From Pseudomonadota bacterium (GTDB taxonomy: Bacteria; Pseudomonadota; Alphaproteobacteria; Reyranellales; Reyranellaceae): 64,000 nucleotides of DNA. The position numbers and the translations under genes were made by a program. Numbering within the stretch: position 1 is the stretch's first letter; every line of letters starts with the position of its first letter. The notes beneath the pieces were generated by a model that searched no databases, was not told where the DNA came from, and saw only the letters and a program-made list of their open reading frames with translations. The stretch is taken from the NCBI GenBank assembly GCA_018240745.1, contig JAFEFF010000187.1, forward strand, positions 93,644 through 157,643. Reading direction: 5' to 3'. Of this stretch, positions 1-7,373 are shown in pieces.

Positions 1-41
1 ATGGCTCCAGGTCAACTCGTCAATTCCTCGGTGAAGAGCTC

Positions 42-878
42 CTAATGGGAGACGAACGAACACTGCGTCGGCCTCATCAGCAGATCGCGTGTAACGCCGC
101 CCAGCACCCATTCCCTCAGCCGCGAATGGCCATAAGCCCCAGCCACCAGCAGACCTGCCTTCAGGTCGCGGGCCAGCTCGGCAAGAACCACAGCATCCTC
201 ATCGCCACCCCGTTCGACGCGCGCTTGCGCGGCGATGTCGTGGACCTCGAGCCACTCGACGACGTCCTTCACATGTGTGCCAGCCTCCGACATCGTGTCG
301 GCGTCGGCGACCTCGACAACGGTGACCTTCCCCGCCATCCGGAGGATCGGCAGAGCGTCCTCGGCGGCGCGCCGTGCCTCGCGACTGTCGTTCCACCCGA
401 TCAGCACATTGTCGAGATCGAGCTTTGTCACTCCCGAATCAGCGACGAGCACCGGCCGACCGGCCTTCAAGACCAGATCGGCCACGTTCAGATAGCGATT
501 CGTGTCGAACAGCAGGCCACTCGGCGTGGGTGCGGTGATCAGAAGGTCGACCGCCCGCATCTGTGGCCCGACATAATCCGAAACCGGGTCGATCGTGACT
601 GCCGACCGCCACTCCAGCTCAACCGCCTTGCCTGCGAATGCTGCCCGGAGACGTTGTTCGGCGATCCGGAGCTCCTTCTCCATGGAAGCCCAGTCCTGCT
701 CGATGAACTCCTGCGGAACGTAGGCGTCAGGGCCGGCATAGATCTGCAGCGGCCGCAGCGCCGAAATGCCAACGATTCTTCGGGCATTGAGCCTCGCGGC
801 AACGTCGCTGGCGAGCTGCAACAGCGATGCGACTTCCGCGCCGGGCGCCAGATAGACCATCAGGCTCGTGGGCATCAT
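42..878 (-). CDS. Universal stress protein (UspA family, tandem-domain)
   Basis: A 278-residue UspA-family protein, about twice the single-domain size, so two tandem Usp folds are likely. The C-terminal half is the more conserved one and ends in the family's glycine-rich nucleotide-site segment, GAYGHSRLREWVLGGVTRD. The second half of that site reads GGV rather than G(S/T), so ATP binding is uncertain. Such proteins act in the cytosol during stress or oxygen limitation. The start chosen is the first of two adjacent ATG codons (878 and 875), because AGAAGGA lies 9 bases upstream; an in-frame TTG at 980 has no good ribosome site. An FNR-like box at 1035-1048 lies about 160 bases upstream. The stop overlaps a short plus-strand frame at the very edge of the window. 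Confidence 0.88.
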   Translation of the reverse strand: MMPTSLMVYLAPGAEVASLLQLASDVAARLNARRIVGISALRPLQIYAGPDAYVPQEFIEQDWASMEKELRIAEQRLRAAFAGKAVELEWRSAVTIDPVSDYVGPQMRAVDLLITAPTPSGLLFDTNRYLNVADLVLKAGRPVLVADSGVTKLDLDNVLIGWNDSREARRAAEDALPILRMAGKVTVVEVADADTMSEAGTHVKDVVEWLEVHDIAAQARVERGGDEDAVVLAELARDLKAGLLVAGAYGHSRLREWVLGGVTRDLLMRPTQCSFVSH

Positions 879-1034
879 CGCAAGTGATCCTTCTCGAAGA
901 CATCGACGCTCCAGCCCGCCCCGATCACTGCCGGATGGCGTCCAACTTCCAGCCTGATCGCTTGCCTTGGCATATCCCAATTCTCCGGAGCCGCATGGCG
1001 CTGAAAAAGATTAGGGCTTCCCGGCAAGATCGAA

Positions 1035-1048
1035 TTGAGGTGGATCAA
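1035..1048. promoter_or_regulatory. FNR/FixK-like box upstream of the universal stress gene
   Basis: TTGAGGTGGATCAA fits TTGA-N6-TCAA, the half-site geometry of FNR/FixK/CRP-family regulators. It sits between the universal stress gene (start 878, minus) and the 3' end of the ABC permease, so it can only serve the former. The distance to the start codon implies a leader of about 110 bases if the site is at -41. Functional binding is inferred from the motif and from the sister sites at 6066, 10591, 15935, 17600, 20151 and 20474. Confidence 0.55.
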
Positions 1049-1121
1049 CTCGGCGGCTCTCCCAACTCACGCCATGTCGATCTGTCCATCGCAGGCCACG
1101 GATCGCCGAGGTCGATGCAGA

Positions 1122-2240
1122 TCAACTGGCGACGGCTACGCGACGGAAGCGGATGAGCCCGAGAGCGAAAAAGGCGACGCCGGCCACTGCGATGTCGACG
1201 AATTCACGCCAGACAAGCTCCAGCCCCGCACCGCGATACAGGATGGCTTGTGCGAACGAGACGAAATGGGTGGTCGGCGAGGTCTCCATGACGGAGCGCA
1301 GCAACGGCGGCATGCTTTCGAGCGGCGTATTGGCACCCGACAGCATGTTGAGTGGGATCGCGACGAGCATGAACAACAACCCGAGTTGCGGCATGGTGCG
1401 GGCGATGGTCGCGAGGAAGATTCCGATCGACATGGCGAAGAAGAGGTAGATCGCCACACCGACCATGAACAGCGGGATCGATCCCGCAATCGGAACGTGA
1501 AGCAGCTCACGCACGACCAGTGAAAGCGACAGTCCAACCGCGACCGTCAGCACCACGGCGTTGCCGAGGACCTTCGCCATGGCGATCTCGAAGGGCGTCA
1601 CCGGCATCACCAGCAGATGATCCATCGTCCCATGCTCGCGCTCACGCACCACGGCAGCGCCAGCCAGGATGATGCCGAGCATGGTGACGTTCGTGATCAC
1701 ACCCATTACCGACGTGAACCAGGCGGTCGTGATGTTGGGGTTGAAGGCGATTCGGGCAGCCAGATCGGCAGGCACACCGGGCGAACGCGCATGGCGGACG
1801 AAGTCCGAGACTTCCGTGTTGATGATCTGCTGCGCATACCCGGCCCCGATGCCGGCCTGCATCATCGCCGTGGCATCGACCAGAACTTGCAGGACGGGTG
1901 CTCGACCCGCTGCGACATCGCGCTGGAAATGAGGCGGTATGTCGAGGATGAAGGTGTAGCGTCCGGTGTTCATCAGCCGGTCGATGTCGCCCTGGGCAAC
2001 CGATTCGGGCGTTTTGAAGTAGGGCGGCAGGAACGCTGCGACGATCCGGTGCGAGAGTGCAGATCCATCCTCGTCGACCACTCCCAGAGAAGCATTGCGA
2101 AGCTCCTGCGAGTTGCTCTGCGCCTGGGCGATGATGGCGAGCGAAAAGGTGTAGATCACGAGGCCGACCAGCACCCAGTCGCCGAGGAAACTGCGCACCT
2201 CTTTCATCGATAGCCAGAAGATGGTCGACAGCGGGCGCAT
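1122..2240 (-). CDS. ABC-2 type permease (YhhJ-like)
   Basis: A 372-residue inner-membrane permease of the ABC-2 family. One hydrophobic segment lies near the N terminus (about residues 22-40), followed by a roughly 130-residue extracytoplasmic domain. A cluster of membrane segments comes after residue 170, with the family stretch VVREREHGTMDHLLVMPVT. It is the third gene of a YhiI-YhiH-YhhJ-type export system, with the HlyD protein and the double-ATPase fusion directly upstream. The fusion's TGA overlaps two consecutive ATG codons (2243 and 2240). AGGAG is correctly spaced only for the second, so 2240 is preferred. Substrate unknown; drug or envelope-component export is the usual assumption. 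Presumably driven from the box at 6066. Confidence 0.87.
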   Translation of the reverse strand: MRPLSTIFWLSMKEVRSFLGDWVLVGLVIYTFSLAIIAQAQSNSQELRNASLGVVDEDGSALSHRIVAAFLPPYFKTPESVAQGDIDRLMNTGRYTFILDIPPHFQRDVAAGRAPVLQVLVDATAMMQAGIGAGYAQQIINTEVSDFVRHARSPGVPADLAARIAFNPNITTAWFTSVMGVITNVTMLGIILAGAAVVREREHGTMDHLLVMPVTPFEIAMAKVLGNAVVLTVAVGLSLSLVVRELLHVPIAGSIPLFMVGVAIYLFFAMSIGIFLATIARTMPQLGLLFMLVAIPLNMLSGANTPLESMPPLLRSVMETSPTTHFVSFAQAILYRGAGLELVWREFVDIAVAGVAFFALGLIRFRRVAVAS

Positions 2241-4945
2241 CATGTCTCCTGCGGTCGCATCAGCAGCAGGCTGAGCAGCGTGAGCACGGGAAAGAAAAGT
2301 GAGAGCACGAGCAGATGCCCCGCGAGGTCGCCGAACCCCAACCCCTTGGTGAAGGTGCCGAGGCTGATCGGCAGGAAGTAGGTCATGGGAAAGAACCGCC
2401 CGGAGAAGGCGGCAATGCCGGACAGCGAGGAGACCGGCGTCAGCATGCCGGAGAACATGGTCGCCGGCAGCACGGTCATGATCGCTGTGCCGAACAGTGC
2501 GGCAATCTGCGTACGCGTGAAGGCGGAGATCACCCGGCCATAGGCCGTGGTCGCCAGCACATAGACCAGGGCGCCGGTCAACAGCGCGGAGAAGCTGCCC
2601 TTCAGCGGCACCCCGAAGATGAACAGCGCCATCAGATACATGATGGCGAAGTTCGTCATCGCGACGGCGACGTAGGGGATTTGCTTGCCGAGCAGGAATT
2701 CGAGCCTCGTCACCGGCGTAACATAGAGGTTGACGATCGAGCCCAGCTCCTTTTCGCGCACGATGGCGAGCGCCATCAGGATCGCCGGAATCAACGCGAG
2801 CTGGAGCGCAAGCTGCGCCGGCACCATGGCGTAGACGCTCGAGAAGTCCTGGTTGTAGCGGAAGCGCAGCGACACCTCGACCACAGGCGGCGAGGCCGCC
2901 TGTCCATTGCCGTGAATGGCGGGGTCGGCGAGGAATTGACGGTGCGCTGCCTCGAGATACCCGTGGATCGTCTCGGCGCGGAACGGCATCGAGCCGTCGA
3001 CCCAGGCCGAAATCGCCACAGGACGGCCGCGCTTCATGTCTCGCCCGAAGCCCGGTGGAATCTCGATAGTGACGTTGGCCGTCCCGCTTTTCAGTCTCTC
3101 CTGCAGGTCGTTCGCATCGCGAATCGGAGGTCGCTCGATGAAATATGTCGAACCGCGAAGCTCCCCGAGATAGGCGCGGCTTTCAAACGAGTTGTCGCGA
3201 TCGAGCACGGCAAAGGACAGGGAGTCGACGTCGGTCGTAATTCCGAAGCCGAAGATCAGCATCAAGAAGGCCGTGCCGGCCAACGCGAAACCGAGCCGGA
3301 TGGGATCGCGCAGCAGCTCGAGCGACTCACGCAGCGCGTAGGCGAACGCCCGCCGCAGGCTGAACGTGCTCCTGGAATGTTTGGCGTTTTCGCGTAGCGC
3401 CGGCGCGGTCGGAACCGGGGTCTTGCCTTTTGCCTGCTCGAGATACGACACGAAAGCCTCGTCGAGCGTTTGCGCGCTGCGGGCTTCCATCAGCTCTTGC
3501 GGCTTTCCCGTCGCCAGCACGCGGCCTGAATCCATCAATGCGACGCGATCGCAGCGACCGGCCTCGTTCATGAAGTGGGTGGAGACGAAGATCGTGACGC
3601 CGGCATTTCGCGAAAGATCGACCAGCAACCGCCAGAACAGGTCGCGCGCCAGCGGATCGACGCCCGAGGTCGGCTCGTCGAGGATCAGCACGTCCGGCTG
3701 GTGAACCACGGCGACCGCCAGCGACAGGCGCTGGCGGATGCCTAGCGGCAGCGACGAGGCGAGTTGGTCGCACCAGTCTTCCAGGCCGAACTGCCGGACC
3801 AGGTGCTCGGTCCGCGCGGCAATGCTCGCGGCCGGCAGATGGAACAGCCGGGCATGCAGGTCGAGGTTCTGCCGGACCGTCAGCTCGGTGTAGAGCGAGA
3901 AGGATTGCGACATGTAGCCGACCCGCATGCGCGAGCGCATGCCGCCGGCCGCGATCGGTTTGCCGAAGAGAGTCGCGGTTCCCGCGGTGGCGGGCAGCAG
4001 ACCGGTCAGCATCTTCATGGTCGTGGTCTTGCCGCAACCGTTGGATCCCACAAACCCGAAGATCTCGCCACGCTGGATGTCGAAGCTCACGTGGTCGACC
4101 GCCGTGAAATCCCCGAACCGGCGAGTGAGGCCGCGCGCAGCAATCGCCGTCTCGTGGTCGGCCGCCCGGCGCGGCGGCACGATCAGTGTTTCGCGTTGGC
4201 CCCTGCTCTGGGGCAGCAGCGCGACGAACGCCCCTTCGATAGTGTCGGTACCGGTCTGCGCCTTGAGTTGCGCCGGCGTGCCTGTCGCCAACACCGTGCC
4301 CGCGTCCATTGCGATCAGCCAGTCGAAGCGCTCGGCCTCCTCCATGTAGGCGGTGGCAACCAGAACGGTCATCTCGGGCCGGTGCGCCCGCAGGCGCTCG
4401 ATCAGTTGCCAGAACTGCCGGCGCGACAACGGATCCACGCCGGTCGTCGGCTCGTCGAGGATCAGGAGCTCGGGGTCGTGCACCAGGGCGCAGCACAGGC
4501 CGAGCTTCTGCCGCATCCCGCCCGACAGCTTGCCGGCGGGGCGGTCGCCGAACGCCTCGAGCCCGGTAGCCGCCAGCAGCTCGCCGATGCGCCGGCTGCG
4601 CTCGCGGCGACCGTGGCCGAACAGGCGCGCAAAGAAATCGATGTTCTCGCGCACGGTGAGATCGGCATAGAGGTTCTTGCCCAACCCCTGCGGCATGAAG
4701 GCGATTCGCGGGCAGACTTTCCGGCGATGCCGCGCCGATTTCATACTGCCGCCCAGCACCTGCAGCGTTCCCGTCTGGCAGCGCTTGGCGCCGGCGATCA
4801 GCCCCAGCAGCGTCGATTTGCCGACGCCGTCCGGACCGATGAATCCGGCGATGCGACCGGCCGGGATGTCGAGCGTCGTTGCCGCCAATGCATCACGGCG
4901 GCGATAGCGGTGCCGAAGTCCCTCGGCTCGAACCACCGGCTCCAT
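2240..4945 (-). CDS. ABC transporter with two ATPase domains fused to an ABC-2 permease (RbbA/YhiH-like)
   Basis: A 901-residue fusion. The first nucleotide-binding domain has Walker A GPDGVGKST (about residues 37-45), signature LSGGMRQKL and Walker B LLILDEPTTGVDP. The second has Walker A GSNGCGKTT (about 299-307) and Walker B VLILDEPTSGVDP, but the signature region reads LPLGIRQRL instead of LSGGQ, so the second composite site is degenerate. From about residue 560 an ABC-2 membrane domain follows, with a large periplasmic loop and about six membrane segments. E. coli RbbA/YhiH has the same layout and has been tied to ribosomes as well as export. ATG at 4945 lies 2 bases after the HlyD stop; an upstream GTG at 4978 is possible. 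Coupled to the permease by an ATGA-type overlap. Confidence 0.9.
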   Translation of the reverse strand: MEPVVRAEGLRHRYRRRDALAATTLDIPAGRIAGFIGPDGVGKSTLLGLIAGAKRCQTGTLQVLGGSMKSARHRRKVCPRIAFMPQGLGKNLYADLTVRENIDFFARLFGHGRRERSRRIGELLAATGLEAFGDRPAGKLSGGMRQKLGLCCALVHDPELLILDEPTTGVDPLSRRQFWQLIERLRAHRPEMTVLVATAYMEEAERFDWLIAMDAGTVLATGTPAQLKAQTGTDTIEGAFVALLPQSRGQRETLIVPPRRAADHETAIAARGLTRRFGDFTAVDHVSFDIQRGEIFGFVGSNGCGKTTTMKMLTGLLPATAGTATLFGKPIAAGGMRSRMRVGYMSQSFSLYTELTVRQNLDLHARLFHLPAASIAARTEHLVRQFGLEDWCDQLASSLPLGIRQRLSLAVAVVHQPDVLILDEPTSGVDPLARDLFWRLLVDLSRNAGVTIFVSTHFMNEAGRCDRVALMDSGRVLATGKPQELMEARSAQTLDEAFVSYLEQAKGKTPVPTAPALRENAKHSRSTFSLRRAFAYALRESLELLRDPIRLGFALAGTAFLMLIFGFGITTDVDSLSFAVLDRDNSFESRAYLGELRGSTYFIERPPIRDANDLQERLKSGTANVTIEIPPGFGRDMKRGRPVAISAWVDGSMPFRAETIHGYLEAAHRQFLADPAIHGNGQAASPPVVEVSLRFRYNQDFSSVYAMVPAQLALQLALIPAILMALAIVREKELGSIVNLYVTPVTRLEFLLGKQIPYVAVAMTNFAIMYLMALFIFGVPLKGSFSALLTGALVYVLATTAYGRVISAFTRTQIAALFGTAIMTVLPATMFSGMLTPVSSLSGIAAFSGRFFPMTYFLPISLGTFTKGLGFGDLAGHLLVLSLFFPVLTLLSLLLMRPQET

Positions 4946-4947
4946 GG

Positions 4948-6030
4948 TCACGGCGCAGCCAGCAATGCCGCCGGCCACTGCACATTGCGGTCGAAGCGAA
5001 CGTAGGCCACGCCGGGCAGGCCGCTCGGCGCCCTGGTCGTGCCCCGGAGCTGGTCGGTATCGAGGCGAACCCGCACGCGAAACATCAGCTTGTCCCGCTC
5101 GGTCTGCGTCTCGACCATCTTGGGCGTGAACTGCGCCTGCGGCGAGATGAAGGTCACCCTGGAGCGGAGCGGCTTCGCCGGATAGGCGTCGAGCAGGATG
5201 CGGGCGTCGTCACCCGCAGCAATCCTGCCCACCGAGACGGTCGGCAGGTAAATGTCCATGTAGACGTAGCCGACATCGAGCAGCGTGAAGACCTTGCCGC
5301 CGACCGGCAGAACCTCGCCGACGTTCGCGACACGGTACTGGATTTGGCCGTCGCGCGGCGCGACCAGCGTGTTGTCGGCGATATCCACCTTGATCAGCTC
5401 GACATTGTGCTGGGCGGCCTGCAGCGCATTCTGGATCTGCTTGACGCGCGCACTTGCGGCGCGCTCTGCCGCACGAGCCGTGTTGAGCTGCTGGCTGCGC
5501 TGGTCGAATATCTCCTGGGTGGTCCAGCCGTTCTTCAGCAACGTGCTCGCCCGGTCCATCTGCTGCTCGGCGAGACGGACCTGGGTGCGGACCTGCTCGA
5601 GGAGTGCCTCGGCTTCCGAGATCGCCTTCTGCTGCAACTCCACCTCGGCCAGGGCTTTCTCCAACGACTGCTGCAAGCCGCGAGTATCCATTACCGCGAG
5701 CGGTTGGCCGGCACGGACCATGTCGCCTTCGTCGACAAGCAATGCCGCAATGCGTCCGGCGAACTTGGTGGCGATGTCGATCGGGTCGGCTTCGAGCCTG
5801 CCGTTGCCATAGGCGATGCCGGCGGGCAGAGGCGGCACGCGATGACTCCACCAATAGGCGGTTCCCAGCGCCGCTGCCGCCACCGCAACGAGCGAGAGCA
5901 GCCATAGCTGGCGCCTGCGACGGCCGGTCGTTGCAACGACAGCCGGGAGATTCGCGACTGGTGCCACGGCCAAATCCCCGGGGAGGGGATGGGTCTCCGC
6001 GGCGGCCCGTTCGGGAGGCGTTGCGTGCAT
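4948..6030 (-). CDS. HlyD-family periplasmic adaptor (YhiI-like)
   Basis: A 360-residue membrane-fusion protein that would bridge the inner-membrane ABC parts to an outer-membrane channel. A basic stretch (GRRRRQ) precedes one membrane anchor at about residues 40-60. A biotinyl/lipoyl half-motif follows (IAALLVDEGDMVRAGQPLAVMD), then a long alpha-helical hairpin rich in E, Q and A (about 115-205), and the second half-motif with the beta-barrel (DGQIQYRVANVGEVLPVGG). It is the first gene of the HlyD-RbbA-permease operon. The ATG at 6030 has only a weak ribosome site. The FNR-like palindrome at 6066-6079 is centred just 42-43 bases upstream of the start codon, so the transcript leader would be very short or absent. 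Confidence 0.88.
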   Translation of the reverse strand: MHATPPERAAAETHPLPGDLAVAPVANLPAVVATTGRRRRQLWLLSLVAVAAAALGTAYWWSHRVPPLPAGIAYGNGRLEADPIDIATKFAGRIAALLVDEGDMVRAGQPLAVMDTRGLQQSLEKALAEVELQQKAISEAEALLEQVRTQVRLAEQQMDRASTLLKNGWTTQEIFDQRSQQLNTARAAERAASARVKQIQNALQAAQHNVELIKVDIADNTLVAPRDGQIQYRVANVGEVLPVGGKVFTLLDVGYVYMDIYLPTVSVGRIAAGDDARILLDAYPAKPLRSRVTFISPQAQFTPKMVETQTERDKLMFRVRVRLDTDQLRGTTRAPSGLPGVAYVRFDRNVQWPAALLAAP

Positions 6031-6065
6031 GCGAGCATCCTACGCTTCGCCCTGTTCGGTGCAGT

Positions 6066-6079
6066 TTGAGCTAGCTCAA
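6066..6079. promoter_or_regulatory. Perfect FNR-like palindrome before the HlyD/ABC operon
   Basis: TTGAGCTAGCTCAA is a perfect 14-base palindrome with TTGA-N6-TCAA geometry. It lies upstream of the HlyD gene (start 6030, minus strand) and beyond the 3' end of the alcohol dehydrogenase gene, so it can only act on the export operon. If it occupies the usual class II position near -41.5, transcription would begin at or next to the HlyD start codon. Regulator identity is inferred. Confidence 0.55.
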
Positions 6080-6092
6080 TCTCTCTATGGCA

Positions 6093-7082
6093 TCACGATG
6101 GCACCAGCACGGCCGCGCCCTGGATGCGGCCATCGCGCAGATCGGCAAGCGCGTCGTTGGCGCGTTCGAGCGGATAGGCCGTCGTCGTCGTACGCACGCC
6201 GGCCTGCGGCGCGACGGTGAGGAATTCGACAGCATCCCCGCGCGTGAGGTTGGCTACCGACAGGATCTCCCTTTCTTCCCAGAGCAGGCGATAGGGAAAG
6301 GCCGGAATGTCACTCATGTGGATACCGCCGCACACCACGCGGCCGCCCTTGCGCACGGCCGCCAGGGCGCACGGAACCAGCGGACCGACCGGCGCGAAGA
6401 TGATGGCAGCATCCAGCGCCTCCGGAGGCGCCTGGTCCGACCCGCCTGCCCAGCACACACCGAGCGAACGGGCGTGGGTCTGCGCCGCCGAATCGCCCGG
6501 ACTGGTGAAGGCATAGACCTCGCGGCCCTGCCACCGGCAAACCTGTGTCAGGATGTGGGCGGCGGCACCGAAACCGTAAAGACCGACACGCCGCCCTTCG
6601 CCGGCCTTCTTCAGGCAGCGCCAACCGATCAGGCCCGCGCACATCAGAGGCGCAGCGGCGACCGGATCGGCGAAGCCGTCGAGCGCGAACGCAAACCGCG
6701 CGTCGGCCACGACGTGGGTCGCGAAGCCGCCGTCGCGCGTGTAGCCGGTAAAGGACGGCCGGTCACACAGGTTCTCGTCGCCCGAGCGACAGTAGGCGCA
6801 GCAGCCGCAGGTATGGCCGAGCCAGGGAATGCCGACGCGCTGGCCTGATTGGAACGCGGTGGCCCCGGCACCCAGGGCGATCACGCGGCCGACGATCTCA
6901 TGTCCAGGTATCAGCGGCAGCCGCGGGTTCGGCAGTTCCCCATCGACCACATGAAGATCCGTGCGGCATACCGCGCAGGCCTCGATCTTCACCAGAATCT
7001 CGCCCTGTCCCGGCTTCGGCGTGACGCGCCGCTCTTCGACAAGCGGCCGCCGCGGGGCCTCCAGCACCATGGCGCGCATCAT
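6093..7082 (-). CDS. Zinc-dependent alcohol dehydrogenase (MDR family)
   Basis: A 329-residue cytosolic medium-chain dehydrogenase. The catalytic-zinc part is visible as ACAVCRTDLHVVDGEL, GHEIVGRV and GHTCGCCAYCRSGDENLC, the last giving the four structural-zinc cysteines. The Rossmann motif GLYGFGAAAHIL begins the cofactor domain. The family oxidises alcohols or reduces aldehydes with NAD(P); this subtype is often annotated AdhP-like. It is the last gene of the CBS-PEP synthase-small protein-dehydrogenase unit, and its ATG overlaps the TGA of the 88-residue gene by 4 bases. A second ATG at 7079 is equally possible, and no strong ribosome site precedes either, which suggests translational coupling. 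Role in fermentation or redox balance at low oxygen is inferred from the FNR-box context. Confidence 0.87.
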   Translation of the reverse strand: MMRAMVLEAPRRPLVEERRVTPKPGQGEILVKIEACAVCRTDLHVVDGELPNPRLPLIPGHEIVGRVIALGAGATAFQSGQRVGIPWLGHTCGCCAYCRSGDENLCDRPSFTGYTRDGGFATHVVADARFAFALDGFADPVAAAPLMCAGLIGWRCLKKAGEGRRVGLYGFGAAAHILTQVCRWQGREVYAFTSPGDSAAQTHARSLGVCWAGGSDQAPPEALDAAIIFAPVGPLVPCALAAVRKGGRVVCGGIHMSDIPAFPYRLLWEEREILSVANLTRGDAVEFLTVAPQAGVRTTTTAYPLERANDALADLRDGRIQGAAVLVPS

Positions 7083-7345
7083 GACCGGACCGACGCGTGG
7101 GAGCTTCGAGCCCGCCGGGGCTTCCGGGCTCCTTGCGGCCGTGCTTCCTTCTCCAGCGCTGCGGCTTCAACTTCCAGCTCGTGCGCCTGCCGTTCGAGTT
7201 GGTGCAGGAGGTCTCCCGCCGACAGCAGCCGTGCGAGCCCCCGGCGCGAACCTGCTTCCTCACGCCTTGCCGAGGCCTGTTTCAGCAACTCCTTTACCTT
7301 GGCCATCCTCGCCTCCTCGGCTGCTAACTCCTTTACCTTGGCCAT
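7079..7345 (-). CDS. Small charged coiled-coil protein, unknown function
   Basis: An 88-residue, highly basic and acidic, Ala/Glu/Arg-rich protein, predicted helical with heptad-like spacing in the middle (LLHQLERQAHELEVEAAALE). I do not recognise a family. It begins with a 13-residue block, MAKVKELAAEEAR, followed by a second MAKVKEL. The underlying 39-base unit is duplicated exactly (7287-7325 and 7326-7364) and carries a ribosome site (GAGGAGGCGAGG) plus the ATG. There are therefore two equivalent starts, at 7345 and 7306. It lies 28 bases after PEP synthase and overlaps the dehydrogenase start by 4 bases, so it looks co-transcribed and translationally coupled. The good ribosome site and tight packing argue for a real gene, but coding is not proven. 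Confidence 0.6.
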   Translation of the reverse strand: MAKVKELAAEEARMAKVKELLKQASARREEAGSRRGLARLLSAGDLLHQLERQAHELEVEAAALEKEARPQGARKPRRARSSHASVRS

Positions 7346-7364
7346 CCTCGCCTCCTCGGCTGCT
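7287..7364. repeat. Exact 39-base tandem duplication covering a ribosome site and start codon
   Basis: Two identical 39-base units lie head to tail at 7287-7325 and 7326-7364. Each carries, on the minus strand, the GAGGAGG-containing ribosome site, an ATG and the first codons MAKVKEL. Since 39 is a multiple of 3 the frame is kept, so the duplication either lengthens the protein by 13 residues or gives it two starts. Confidence 0.9.
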
Positions 7365-7373
7365 ACCTCCCTG

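Noticed and set aside
1..45. Short plus-strand frame from ATG at position 1 to TAA at 43-45 (14 codons)
   Set aside because: It may be the tail of an upstream gene or chance. It is too short to support, and the ATG is simply where the window begins.
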